A stretch of DNA of 64,000 bases from Flavisphingomonas formosensis (GTDB lineage: Bacteria > Pseudomonadota > Alphaproteobacteria > Sphingomonadales > Sphingomonadaceae), in contig NZ_WRPK01000008.1 in NCBI RefSeq assembly GCF_009755815.1, positions 248,001 through 312,000 of the forward strand, written 5' to 3'. The notes under the pieces were generated by a model. It made no database searches and had not been told where the DNA came from. It was given only the letters and a program-made list of their open reading frames with translations. How positions within the stretch are numbered: the stretch's first letter is position 1; every line of letters starts with the position of its first letter. A program made the translations under genes and the position numbers. Positions 8,413-16,654 of the stretch are shown here, one piece after another.

Positions 8413-9548
8413 TCAGGCAATCCGAAGCGGGGCTGCGGCCCGATGACGAACATCGGCATATAGGCGCTGCCGGGCTCGCCATTCACGGTGCAGACCGCCA
8501 GCTGTTCGCGATGCTTGGGCTTGACGGCGCTGCCGTCGGACAGGATCACCACTTCGGGATCGGAAATGTCGTAGCTGTCGATTTCGAAGGCGAGATCACG
8601 TGAGCGCCAGACGCCCTGCCCCTTGCTGTCGGCAAAACCGCCGTCGAAGCCGCCGCCGCGATAGACCCAAGGCCGGCCGACCGCCGTCGCCTCGAGCGGC
8701 ACGCTGCGCCCGTCGGCCAGCGCGAGATCCAGCCGCATCGTCTCGAAGACGCGGGTGCCGGGCTTGAAACGCACATCGTGGGCGATGCCGATCACCTCGA
8801 CCGGATCGCCCTCACCCCAGCGCACTTCCCCCTCGGTGTAGATGCGCTTGCCCTCGCCATCCTCGATGAGCTGCACCGCGCCGCCGAGCGTGCCGGCGCG
8901 AAAGCCGGCATGGACGAGGAACAGGCCTTTGCCGCCGGTGCGCGCGGCGGAGGCGACGCCACCGGCGCTGGGCGTGCCGGTCATCGGCTCGAACCCGCCG
9001 ACGCCGGGGCGCACGCCCCAGCTATGGTCACGCCAGCCGAACCAGTCCTGCGCCTCGATCCGGGTGCCGTCGACGGTCACCGATCCACTGATCCGGCCGA
9101 GCTGGTTGTAGCGCAGATAATCGGTGTGCAGCCGGCCATCGCTGCGCGCGACATGGGGATGCTCCAGCCGCGGCGGCAGCATCGCATCGAAGGTCATGTC
9201 GAGCGCAATCGGATAGTCGCCCGCCTCCAGCAGGTAGCGCAACTCGGCAAAGGGCCGGACGACGGAGAGCGACAGTGGGCCGATCCGGGCCTCGCTGTCC
9301 GGCATCGGCCGGAGCTGGCGGGTGATCCGCACATTATGCTGCCGGGCCGAACCCGACTGCACCATGACGAAGCCCTCGATCACGTTCATGTTCTTGAACA
9401 GGGTGATCCCGGCCAGGAAGGCGATCTCGCCATCGGCGCGGAAACCGCCCATCAGCTGGCGATCATAGAAGCGATGATCGGTCGAATGGACATGATCGAA
9501 GGTCAGCGGCGCCTGGTGGTGCAGCGTCTCGTCCAGCGGAGTCAGCAC
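8409..9548 (-). CDS. Lipocalin-like protein (DUF7064/CrtC-like), paralog of 35662
   Basis: About 379 residues, rich in beta strands, with no signal peptide or membrane segment. A central block RYNQLGRISG...DWFGWRDHSWG is shared with the protein at 35662 (RYHQVGRCTG...RDRSWG). Such blocks occur in CrtC/AttH-type and DUF7064-type double-lipocalin proteins that bind or hydrate hydrophobic molecules; the family name is from memory. GTG 9548 is preferred because AGGAGAGA lies 5 nt upstream; a TTG at 9599 is the longer option. It is the first gene of the minus-strand operon, divergent from MarR. Confidence 0.65.
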   Translation of the reverse strand: MLTPLDETLHHQAPLTFDHVHSTDHRFYDRQLMGGFRADGEIAFLAGITLFKNMNVIEGFVMVQSGSARQHNVRITRQLRPMPDSEARIGPLSLSVVRPFAELRYLLEAGDYPIALDMTFDAMLPPRLEHPHVARSDGRLHTDYLRYNQLGRISGSVTVDGTRIEAQDWFGWRDHSWGVRPGVGGFEPMTGTPSAGGVASAARTGGKGLFLVHAGFRAGTLGGAVQLIEDGEGKRIYTEGEVRWGEGDPVEVIGIAHDVRFKPGTRVFETMRLDLALADGRSVPLEATAVGRPWVYRGGGFDGGFADSKGQGVWRSRDLAFEIDSYDISDPEVVILSDGSAVKPKHREQLAVCTVNGEPGSAYMPMFVIGPQPRFGLPD

Positions 9549-9605
9549 ATCTCTCTCCTGATTTCCATCAGGCATATTGGCCGCCGGGATGGGCGTCAAT
9601 AGAAG

Positions 9606-9619
9606 TTCGCATGCTTATC
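9606..9619 (-). promoter_or_regulatory. Putative operator, regulon motif copy 2
   Basis: Reading GATAAGCATGCGAA on the minus strand, this lies between the lipocalin-like operon (start 9548) and the first MarR gene (start 9714). It matches 12 of 14 bases of the site at 315-328. The position allows one bound regulator to act on both directions, as expected for an autoregulated MarR protein. Confidence 0.5.
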
Positions 9620-9713
9620 GTCAGGTGACTGATAGAATGTGGGCAAGCAATTTTCTTGACAGCACGGTTTGCGCCCAGCATGCCCGATGAATCACGGTCC
9701 GGAACGCGCGTAA

Positions 9714-10196
9714 ATGGATTATTCGGATACCCCAGTCGCCAGCCAGTTTCGCCTCGGCTTCCTCATTCACGACGTCTCGCGCCTGCGGCGCACGGTGATC
9801 GACAAGGCGCTGAAGCCCCTCGGCATCACACGCTCGCAATGGTGGGTGCTGAGCAATCTTTCCCGCAACACCAGCCATGAGATGATGCAGACCGAGCTCG
9901 CCAACGTGCTCGATATCGGCAAGGTTGCGCTCGGCGGCCTGCTCGATCGCCTGGAAGCCGGCGGCTATATCGAGCGCAAGGCCGATCCAGCGGATCGCCG
10001 CGCCAAGCGGATCGCGATGACCGCAAAGGGCGAGGAGATTCTCGAAAAGATGCAGGAGCAGGGCACCGAGCTCAATCGCGAGACCCTGCGTGACGTAACG
10101 GCCGAGGAAATCGCCATCGCGGAAGACATCATGCATCGCATGAAGAAGCGGCTCATGGAAATGGACGCTGAACTGCGCAAGGGCGGCACCTTCTAA
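9714..10196 (+). CDS. MarR family transcriptional regulator
   Basis: A 160-residue winged-helix repressor. The recognition region SQWWVLSNL...ELANVLDIGKVALGG and the wing GGYIERKADPADRRAKRI carry the family's DxRxxx signature; the ends form the helical dimer interface. It is divergent from the operon starting at 9548 and followed by a close tandem paralog at 10467. MarR proteins usually respond to phenolic or CoA-ester ligands, which fits control of the surrounding catabolic genes. Confidence 0.92.
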   Translation: MDYSDTPVASQFRLGFLIHDVSRLRRTVIDKALKPLGITRSQWWVLSNLSRNTSHEMMQTELANVLDIGKVALGGLLDRLEAGGYIERKADPADRRAKRIAMTAKGEEILEKMQEQGTELNRETLRDVTAEEIAIAEDIMHRMKKRLMEMDAELRKGGTF

Positions 10197-10366
10197 CCGC
10201 CGGTACCTCCGCAGCCCGATCGCAAAGCCGGTTCCGGTACCCCGCCGGAATTGGCTTCGGCGCGTCCTCCTGCCATGCCTGCGATACTCCCGAACCATAT
10301 CCGGCCCGCGCAACCTGCATGGGATCGCCGCGTCGTAACCGAGAGCATAAATTTCAAAGTATATAT

Positions 10367-10380
10367 TTCGCTTGCTTACA
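10367..10380 (-). promoter_or_regulatory. Putative operator, regulon motif copy 3
   Basis: TGTAAGCAAGCGAA on the minus strand, 87 bp before the second MarR gene, in an AT-rich stretch inside otherwise GC-rich DNA. It matches the DRTAAKNNWGCGMA consensus derived from the other sites, and fits autoregulation of the second MarR gene. Confidence 0.45.
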
Positions 10381-10466
10381 GTTAGTCTCCTGATAGGGTG
10401 CATTCATGGACAATCCGCGCAGCATTGGCGCGGCTGGTGCAAAGGTGTTTTCGAAGGGCGCACCCT

Positions 10467-10988
10467 ATGGATTATTCGAAGCTGAAGGCCGCCAATCGCT
10501 TCCGCCTCGGCTTTCTCGTTCACGATGTCTCGCGGCTTCGCCGCACGGTGGTCGACAAGGTCATGAAACCGGTCGGCATTACGCGCTCGCAATGGTGGGT
10601 ACTCACCAATCTGGCGCGGGATTCCAGTCATGAGATGATGCAGACCGAACTGGCGAAGGTGCTGGACATCGGCAAGGTCGCCCTCGGCGGCCTGCTCGAC
10701 CGGCTGGAAGCGTCGGGCTATATCGAGCGCAAGGCCGATCCGGCCGACCGGCGCGCCAAACGGATCGTGATGACGCCGGCCGGGGAAAAGGTGCTTGAGG
10801 GCATCCAGGCGCGCGCGGTGTCGCTCAACCACACCATGCTCGACGGGGTGACGGCGGAGGAGATCCATCTGGCCGAAGACATCCTCCACCGCATGAAACG
10901 GCGCCTGATCGAGATGGATGCCGAGATGAAGGACCGCAATCCGTCCCAGCAGCCCGATCTTCCCGACGCCGATTTCTTCTCCGAATAA
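10467..10988 (+). CDS. MarR family transcriptional regulator (tandem paralog)
   Basis: A 173-residue paralog of the preceding regulator, with long identical stretches in both DNA and protein (SQWWVLTNL, DIGKVALGGLLDRLEA, GYIERKADPADRRAKRI). It differs mostly at the C terminus, which has an extra acidic tail (DLPDADFFSE). ATG 10467 starts MDYSKLKAANRF, parallel to the MDYSDT start of the first copy; an upstream frame start at 10398 is not supported by homology. It has its own promoter space of ~270 bp and converges on the ACAD gene at 11034. Confidence 0.92.
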   Translation: MDYSKLKAANRFRLGFLVHDVSRLRRTVVDKVMKPVGITRSQWWVLTNLARDSSHEMMQTELAKVLDIGKVALGGLLDRLEASGYIERKADPADRRAKRIVMTPAGEKVLEGIQARAVSLNHTMLDGVTAEEIHLAEDILHRMKRRLIEMDAEMKDRNPSQQPDLPDADFFSE

Positions 10989-11033
10989 GCCGACGAGAGG
11001 CAGCGGCACCTTATGCCCTCCCCTCCCCGGCAT

Positions 11034-12185
11034 TCAAAGCGCCCGGCCGATCTGGAGCCGCATGATCTCCGCGGTTCCTGCGAAGATGCGATGCAGGCGT
11101 CCGGCGGTGAACAGCCGCGAGACCGGATATTCATGCATGTAGCCGGCGCCGCCATGAAGCTGCACGCACTGATCCAGCACGCGTCCTTCCATTTCCGGGA
11201 GCCAGAGCTTGGCGACGGTCGCCTCGCCCATGTCGACCTCGCCGGTGCGCAGATAGGTGCGCAGGCAGCGATCGATATAGGCCTGACCCACATCCAGATC
11301 GGCCTTCAGGTCGGCAAGCTTGAACTGGGTGTTCTGGAAATCGAAGATGGTCTGCCCGAACGCCTTGCGGTTCTTGACGAACTCAACGGTCAGATCGAAG
11401 GCGCGGGTCGCGGCGCCATGGGCGATGATGCCCCACATCAGCCGATCCCGGTTCAGACTCTTGGCCAGGACCTTGAATCCACCGTTGAGCGGCCCGAACA
11501 GGTTGGCCGCCGGCACGCGCAGATTCTCGAAATGGAGCTCGCCATTGTTCGAGGCATGGCAGCCCATCTTCTTGAGCACGCGGCCGATGCCGAGCCCGGG
11601 CGTATCGCGCTCGACCAGGAAGATCGAGATGCCGCGCGATCCCGCCGCCGGATCAGTCTTGCAGGCGACCATGAAGAGATCGGCATCGGCAATGCCGGAA
11701 ATATAGGTCTTCGCGCCGTTGATCACATAATCGTCGCCGTCACGGACAGCACTGGTGCGAATGGAGGCGAGATCGCTGCCCGAATCGGGCTCCGTCACCG
11801 TGAAGGCGAGGAGGCATTCGCCCTTCACCATCTTCGGCAACCACGTACGCTTCTGCTGCTCGGTTCCAAAATCCATCAGCTGCTCGCACATCTGATCGCG
11901 CTGAAACGCCGGACCGATGCTCGCGCCCGCAATCGAATAGCCCATTTCCTGCGTCATCACGACACGATCGAGGAAATCGCCACCCGGGCCGCCATATTCC
12001 TCCGGCACGCCGATCCCCAATATTCCCGCTTCGCCCGCCTTCAGCCAGAAGGAACGCGGAATGGCATGCGCCTCGTCCCATTGCTCGACGTGGGGATCGG
12101 CCTCGGTCTCGAAGAAATGCCGCACGGTGCGCCGGAACACCTCATGCTCATGGGAGAAGATATCGGGATCAACCTTCAGCGGCAT
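11034..12185 (-). CDS. Acyl-CoA dehydrogenase (ACAD 1)
   Basis: A 383-residue FAD-dependent acyl-CoA dehydrogenase. Visible: LLAFTVTEPDSGSDLASIRT (flavin-binding middle domain), YVINGAKTYISG, the C-terminal domain RKAFGQTIFDFQNTQFKLADL, and RIFAGTAEIM near the end. Where medium-chain ACADs keep the base Glu (YEGT) there is FAGT, and the alternative isovaleryl-type position reads NRDRL (Asp). It is highly similar to ACAD 8 at 42262. Divergent from a crotonase at 12284. Electrons would go to EtfAB at 45-46 kb. Confidence 0.93.
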   Translation of the reverse strand: MPLKVDPDIFSHEHEVFRRTVRHFFETEADPHVEQWDEAHAIPRSFWLKAGEAGILGIGVPEEYGGPGGDFLDRVVMTQEMGYSIAGASIGPAFQRDQMCEQLMDFGTEQQKRTWLPKMVKGECLLAFTVTEPDSGSDLASIRTSAVRDGDDYVINGAKTYISGIADADLFMVACKTDPAAGSRGISIFLVERDTPGLGIGRVLKKMGCHASNNGELHFENLRVPAANLFGPLNGGFKVLAKSLNRDRLMWGIIAHGAATRAFDLTVEFVKNRKAFGQTIFDFQNTQFKLADLKADLDVGQAYIDRCLRTYLRTGEVDMGEATVAKLWLPEMEGRVLDQCVQLHGGAGYMHEYPVSRLFTAGRLHRIFAGTAEIMRLQIGRAL

Positions 12186-12209
12186 GCCACTCTCCGATCT
12201 TGTTCACTT

Positions 12210-12226
12210 CATGATAATATGCATGA
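12210..12226 (+). promoter_or_regulatory. Possible weak regulon motif in divergent promoter
   Basis: CATGATAATATGCATGA shares CATGATAAT with the sites at 308 and 17955 but lacks the GCG half. It sits between ACAD 1 (start 12185) and the crotonase (start 12284), the same arrangement as the stronger sites. Confidence 0.3.
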
Positions 12227-12283
12227 TCACTACAAAGCGGAACGCGGGATGGCAATGGCGCGATCGCAGCGCGGGAGAGACAT

Positions 12284-13081
12284 ATGGAGCGGATCAATAT
12301 CGATCGGCAGGACGGCATCTGCACGATCACCCTCAATCGGCCTGAACGGCTGAACGCGATCGACGAAGCGATGACAAGGACACTCACGCAGAGCTTCGAG
12401 GCGCTGCACGAGGATAGCGAAATCCGCGTCGTGGTGATCGCGGGGGCCGGCAAGCATTTCTCCTCGGGCGGGGACATCGGCAATATCGCCGACTGGCTCT
12501 CCGCGGATGCGGAGGCACGGCGGGAGAGCTTTAGCCACAGCGTGCGCAGCCTTTCCAAGCCGCTGTCGCTGGCGCTGGAGCAGGTGCCGCAGCCGGTGAT
12601 CGCCTCGGTACGCGGCCATGCCATCGGCGTCGCGCTGCAGATCGTGATCCTCGCCGATCTCGTCGTCGCATCGGACACGGCGCGCTTCACCCTCCCCCAA
12701 CTCGATCTCGCCCACACGCCGGACCATGGCGAGACTTGGGCGCTGCCGCGCAAGATCGGCCTCTCCCGCGCCTTGCAGATGTCCCTGATGGCCGAGCGGA
12801 TCGATGCCGCGACGGCCGAACGCTACAATCTCGTCAACTGGCTGGTGCCCGATGCCGAGCTCGATGCGCGTACCATTGCCGTTGCACGGCGCATTGCTGC
12901 AAGCCCGCCGGTCGCGGCCCGCGGCGCCAAGGCGCTGTTCCTCGGCGCAGGCTCGCTGACGCTCGCCGAGGCAATGGAAGCCGAGGCCGCCATGCTCGGC
13001 CGCGCCGCATCGCAGGAGGATTTCGTGGAGGCGATCACGGCCTTCACGGAGAAGCGCGCGCCGCAGTTCAGCGGTCGGTGA
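12284..13081 (+). CDS. Crotonase-fold protein lacking both hydratase glutamates
   Basis: A 265-residue enoyl-CoA hydratase/isomerase superfamily member. The first oxyanion-hole loop is GAGKHFSSGGDIGNI; the second region GHAIGVALQIVILAD has Gln at the crotonase Glu144 position, and LPQLDLAH has Gln at the Glu164 position. It is therefore not a standard hydratase. GGGAGAG precedes ATG 12284. Divergent from ACAD 1; ends in a strong inverted repeat before the convergent P450 gene. Confidence 0.87.
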   Translation: MERINIDRQDGICTITLNRPERLNAIDEAMTRTLTQSFEALHEDSEIRVVVIAGAGKHFSSGGDIGNIADWLSADAEARRESFSHSVRSLSKPLSLALEQVPQPVIASVRGHAIGVALQIVILADLVVASDTARFTLPQLDLAHTPDHGETWALPRKIGLSRALQMSLMAERIDAATAERYNLVNWLVPDAELDARTIAVARRIAASPPVAARGAKALFLGAGSLTLAEAMEAEAAMLGRAASQEDFVEAITAFTEKRAPQFSGR

Positions 13082-13088
13082 GGGTAAA

Positions 13089-13129
13089 TTCTCCCGTCAT
13101 GCCGAACGCGTTTCAGCATGACGGGAGAA
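13089..13129. terminator. Bidirectional hairpin terminator between convergent genes
   Basis: A perfect 14-bp stem (TTCTCCCGTCATGC with GCATGACGGGAGAA) and a 13-nt loop, placed 8 bp after the crotonase stop and 3 bp before the P450 stop. The stem carries a GTCAT/ATGAC core like the REP elements at 22.7-25.5 kb, so it may be a single REP-type palindrome reused as a terminator. No T-run is obvious. Confidence 0.6.
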
Positions 13130-13131
13130 GA

Positions 13132-14373
13132 TCAGCGCGCCGTGACCCGCACGTCCATCTGGTAGACGCCGCGGAACACCCAGACCGGCAGGAAATCGAG
13201 CGCGTCGTCCAGCACCTCGATCCTCTTCACCTTGCGCACCAGCGCACCGAGAAATTCGGTGAGCTGCATCTTGGCGAGATGATGGCCAAGGCAGAAATGG
13301 ATGCCCGGGCCGAACACCATCGATCCGCGGTTGTCGCGGGTGAAATCGATCCGGTCGGCATGGTCGAACACCGCCGGATCACGATTGGCCGAGGCGATCA
13401 TCACCGCCACCATCTCGCCCTTGCGGATCGTCTTGCCGTGCAGCTCGAAATCCTCATAGACTAGGCGCGGCTGGCCGCCGACCATCGAGATGAAGCGCTG
13501 CAGCTCCGTCACGATCTCGAGCATCTTGTCCTGATTGGCCTCGACATAGGCCCAGGCCTCGGGATCGCGGGCGAGCGCGTCGACCGAGAGGGTGAGCGTG
13601 TTCATCGTGGTGTCGTGCCCGGCGACGATGGCGACGTGCATCTGCGCCAATATCTCGTCATAGCTGAGCTTGTCGTCGCCCTCCGAGGCGGTGAGCAGGC
13701 CGGTGAGGAAATCCTCCTTCGGATCCGTGCGCCTTTTCTCCAGCTCGACGGCCACCGCCTCGTTCATCTTCTCCAGCGCGAGATTGGCCTTCTCCAGCCG
13801 CTCGGCCGTCGGCACCGTGGCGCCGACGCCTTCCATCAGCCAGGTCGCCCAGTCGCGCAGCTGCGGCACCAGCTCCTTGGGCATGCCGAGCAGCTGGAAC
13901 AACACGTCGCCCGTCATCGCGCGCGAAATGCCCTCGTTGAACTCCAGCTCGCCCTGCTCGATCATCGTGTCGACGAGATATTCGGCCCGTGCGCGGGCGA
14001 AGGGCCGCAGCCCTTCGACGATCTTGCGGTTGAGCGCCTTCATCAGCAGCGAGCGGAGCCGCGCATGGCGCGCGCCCTCGCTGCTGGTGATCCAGAGATC
14101 GGAATATTTGACCAGCGCCGGGATGCGTGTCGCCCATTCCGCTTCGGGGATCAGGTGGAAGACCGGGAACATCCGCCCGTCGTTGGTCACCGGAATGCGA
14201 CGCTGGAAGGCGTCCACAGCATCGGCATGGCGCGTGATCAGCCAGCAGCGCGATTTCTCGCTCCAGAACACCGGCTCGGCATCGCGGATCTCGTCGAGAT
14301 CGCGGATCATGTCCTTACCGCGTTCGCGCGGCGCGTTGGTCAGATCGATATCGAGAATGTCCTGGACGCTCAT
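13132..14373 (-). CDS. Cytochrome P450
   Basis: A 413-residue soluble bacterial P450. The I-helix reads AGHDTTMNTL (~242), the ExxR motif is ELQRF (~287), and the haem-thiolate loop is FGPGIHFCLGHHLAKMQ with the Cys ligand near residue 355. Length is normal for class I bacterial P450s. No ferredoxin or ferredoxin reductase gene is seen within the window, so redox partners must lie elsewhere. It probably hydroxylates a side chain or ring of the substrate handled by the nearby ACADs. The start has a palindrome 30 bp upstream. Confidence 0.93.
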   Translation of the reverse strand: MSVQDILDIDLTNAPRERGKDMIRDLDEIRDAEPVFWSEKSRCWLITRHADAVDAFQRRIPVTNDGRMFPVFHLIPEAEWATRIPALVKYSDLWITSSEGARHARLRSLLMKALNRKIVEGLRPFARARAEYLVDTMIEQGELEFNEGISRAMTGDVLFQLLGMPKELVPQLRDWATWLMEGVGATVPTAERLEKANLALEKMNEAVAVELEKRRTDPKEDFLTGLLTASEGDDKLSYDEILAQMHVAIVAGHDTTMNTLTLSVDALARDPEAWAYVEANQDKMLEIVTELQRFISMVGGQPRLVYEDFELHGKTIRKGEMVAVMIASANRDPAVFDHADRIDFTRDNRGSMVFGPGIHFCLGHHLAKMQLTEFLGALVRKVKRIEVLDDALDFLPVWVFRGVYQMDVRVTAR

Positions 14374-14402
14374 CGCGCTCCTCCGCCCTTTCCCAACCGG
14401 TA

Positions 14403-14425
14403 CGCCAGCATATTACAAGCTGGCG
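14403..14425. promoter_or_regulatory. Inverted repeat upstream of P450
   Basis: CGCCAGC and GCTGGCG arms separated by ATATTACAA, 30-52 bp upstream of the P450 start and just after the CoA transferase stop at 14445. It could be an operator for the P450 or a short terminator for the upstream gene. Confidence 0.35.
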
Positions 14426-14444
14426 CTCAATTCCATCCTTGCAC

Positions 14445-16622
14445 TCACGCGACCGCCTGCCTCTCGTAGAGCTCCCCGATCGCCGTCTCGTCATAGCCGA
14501 GCCGGGCCAGCAGCTCGCGCGTATGCGCGCCCGGCTGCGGCGCGGGCAAATCGGTGCCGAGCCGCGAGCGCGAGAGGGAGAAGGCGGTGCCGATCTCGTT
14601 GATCTGCCCGAAGGCGGCATGCCGGCTGACGCGCACCGTGCCGCGCGCGATGAGCTGCGGATCGGTGAGGATCTGCTCCTCCTTGCCGTCGCGAACCGGC
14701 TCGACCCAGATACCGTGCGGAGTCAGCAACGCCTGCACCGCGGCGAGATCGAGCGCGGCGACACGTCCGGCGATCTGCCGCTCCTCCGCTTCACCCCACG
14801 CCGCTGGATCGCCCGCGAGAGCCAGGGCATCGCGCAACCCCTCCGCCGCGCGCCGACCGCGCGCGACGATCGCGACCCAGCCGTCCTTCGCCTTGTAGAG
14901 GCATTCCAGCGGCGTGTAGCCGGACAGACTGCTGCTCAACGTCGGCACCCCCGCGAAGCTGCCGTCCGGGCGCTGAATCAATTCCGACAGTGTATAGATG
15001 CCGGCGTTGCACAGCGGCGATTCGAGCGCGACGCTACTCCCCGTCCGCTCGCGATACAGCAGCGCCGCCAGGATGGCGATCGATCCCAGCATGCCGCCGG
15101 CAAAATCGACGAGATTGGTCCGGTTCCAGCGCGGTTCGTTGCCCGTGCCGCCAGCCTTCACCTCATGTCCCGTCCAGGCCTGCATCACCATGTCGAATCC
15201 GGCCTTCAGCGCCAGCGGTCCGTCATTGCCGAACGCCGGCGCCTCGAGCACGATCAGCGCCGGGTTGATCGCGGACAGGCTCGCCGGATCGACGCCGAGC
15301 CGCGGCGCGACGCCGGGCCGGAAATTGTTCATCACCACGTCGGCGTCGGCGCACAGCTGCTGGACGATACGCAGCCCCTCGCCATGCTTCATGTCGACGC
15401 CGATCACTCGCTTGGAATGATTGGCGACGGTGAAGGATTTGAAGATCGAGCGGTTGGGATCGCCCTGCTTCGCCTCGACCTTCACGACATCCGCGCCGAG
15501 ATCGGCGAGGACGACGCCGGCGAGCGGCCCCGCGACGAACGCGCCGCAATCGATCACGCGGATGCCCGAGAGCGGCGCCGTGCCGCGGCTCGCCCGCTTC
15601 GCCGCGCCCTCGGCGAGCGGCGCGGCGGAGAATGGCAGGCCGACATGGCGGGTGCCGTCGGGATCGGTGACGATGATGCCGTTGCGCGCGACCTGCGGAT
15701 CGGACCAGCAGGCGCCTGGGGTCTGCACCTCCTCCGCCGGCAGGCCGCGCTCCCAGATGCGGGCGAGCAACTCGTCGCAATCCTTCTTCGCGACATGCGC
15801 GGCGAGCACCTCATAATCGCCGAAGAAGTCGCGCCGGCTGCCGCCCGGCTTGGGCATGCCGCTGTCGCCGGGAAGGACGCTGGGATCGTCGATTTCCAGC
15901 GCCTGGTAGAAACCGTATTTCGAGCCCGCGCCACCGATCGCCATGTGGATGAAGCGTCCGTCGCGGGTGCGGAAGATCAGCGGCGCGACGCCGCGCGGGA
16001 TGACGAAATCCGCCATCGGCGTCGGCTTTTCGAGCTTCGCCCAATAGGTGCCGATCCAGGGCAAGGCCCCCTCGAACAGCGATGTCGAGACGATCTGCCC
16101 CTCGCCCGAAGCCTCGCGCTCGAACAGCGCCCCCAGCAGACCGATCAGCCCCTGCATCGCCGCGCCGTAGCTGCCCGGCTCGAACGCATTGACGATCGGC
16201 CGATCCGGCTCCTGCTCCCAGACGAGGCCGCTGCGCACCTGGGCGAGCAGCTCGGTGGAAGGCCCCACATAGCGCGTGCCCGCGGGGCCGTCGGTGATGT
16301 CGAGCAGCACGAGCCGCGGATGGCGCGCGGCCAGCGCCGCGGCATCCCGCCGGCGGACGAGATCGGGATGATCCTCGCCGCCCAGGATGCAGGCGTCCGC
16401 GTCGGCCAGCAGCGCGTCGAGCGCCTCGCCGCCAGCCCGCGCCGCGCCACGATGCCAGACCTCATAGGCCGGATAGATCGCCGCGAAGGGATCGCCGCCC
16501 GCGGGCTCGATACGCGTAACCGAAGCACCCAGATCGGCCAGCATCTTGGCAGCGAGCGCGGGCGCCATGCCGACGCCCAGATCGACGACCTTCAGGCCGT
16601 CCAGCATGCGGATCATGCTCAT
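14445..16622 (-). CDS. Fused double-domain class III CoA transferase (CaiB/BaiF)
   Basis: A 725-residue protein made of two family III CoA-transferase domains: residues about 5-355 (LKVVDLGVGMAPALAAKMLADLG) and 370-715 (GIRVIDCGAFVAGPLAGVVLADLGADVVKVE). Single members are ~400 residues and dimerise as interlocked rings, so the fusion encodes a linked dimer. The catalytic Asp position reads Glu in domain 1 (VSTSLFEGAL) and has no Asp in domain 2 (VALESPLCNAG). ATG 16622 has GGGGAGAG upstream. Lies between the P450 and ACAD 2 on the same strand. Confidence 0.88.
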   Translation of the reverse strand: MSMIRMLDGLKVVDLGVGMAPALAAKMLADLGASVTRIEPAGGDPFAAIYPAYEVWHRGAARAGGEALDALLADADACILGGEDHPDLVRRRDAAALAARHPRLVLLDITDGPAGTRYVGPSTELLAQVRSGLVWEQEPDRPIVNAFEPGSYGAAMQGLIGLLGALFEREASGEGQIVSTSLFEGALPWIGTYWAKLEKPTPMADFVIPRGVAPLIFRTRDGRFIHMAIGGAGSKYGFYQALEIDDPSVLPGDSGMPKPGGSRRDFFGDYEVLAAHVAKKDCDELLARIWERGLPAEEVQTPGACWSDPQVARNGIIVTDPDGTRHVGLPFSAAPLAEGAAKRASRGTAPLSGIRVIDCGAFVAGPLAGVVLADLGADVVKVEAKQGDPNRSIFKSFTVANHSKRVIGVDMKHGEGLRIVQQLCADADVVMNNFRPGVAPRLGVDPASLSAINPALIVLEAPAFGNDGPLALKAGFDMVMQAWTGHEVKAGGTGNEPRWNRTNLVDFAGGMLGSIAILAALLYRERTGSSVALESPLCNAGIYTLSELIQRPDGSFAGVPTLSSSLSGYTPLECLYKAKDGWVAIVARGRRAAEGLRDALALAGDPAAWGEAEERQIAGRVAALDLAAVQALLTPHGIWVEPVRDGKEEQILTDPQLIARGTVRVSRHAAFGQINEIGTAFSLSRSRLGTDLPAPQPGAHTRELLARLGYDETAIGELYERQAVA

Positions 16623-16654
16623 CGCGAACAGCTCTCCCCGATTATGTCCAATCG

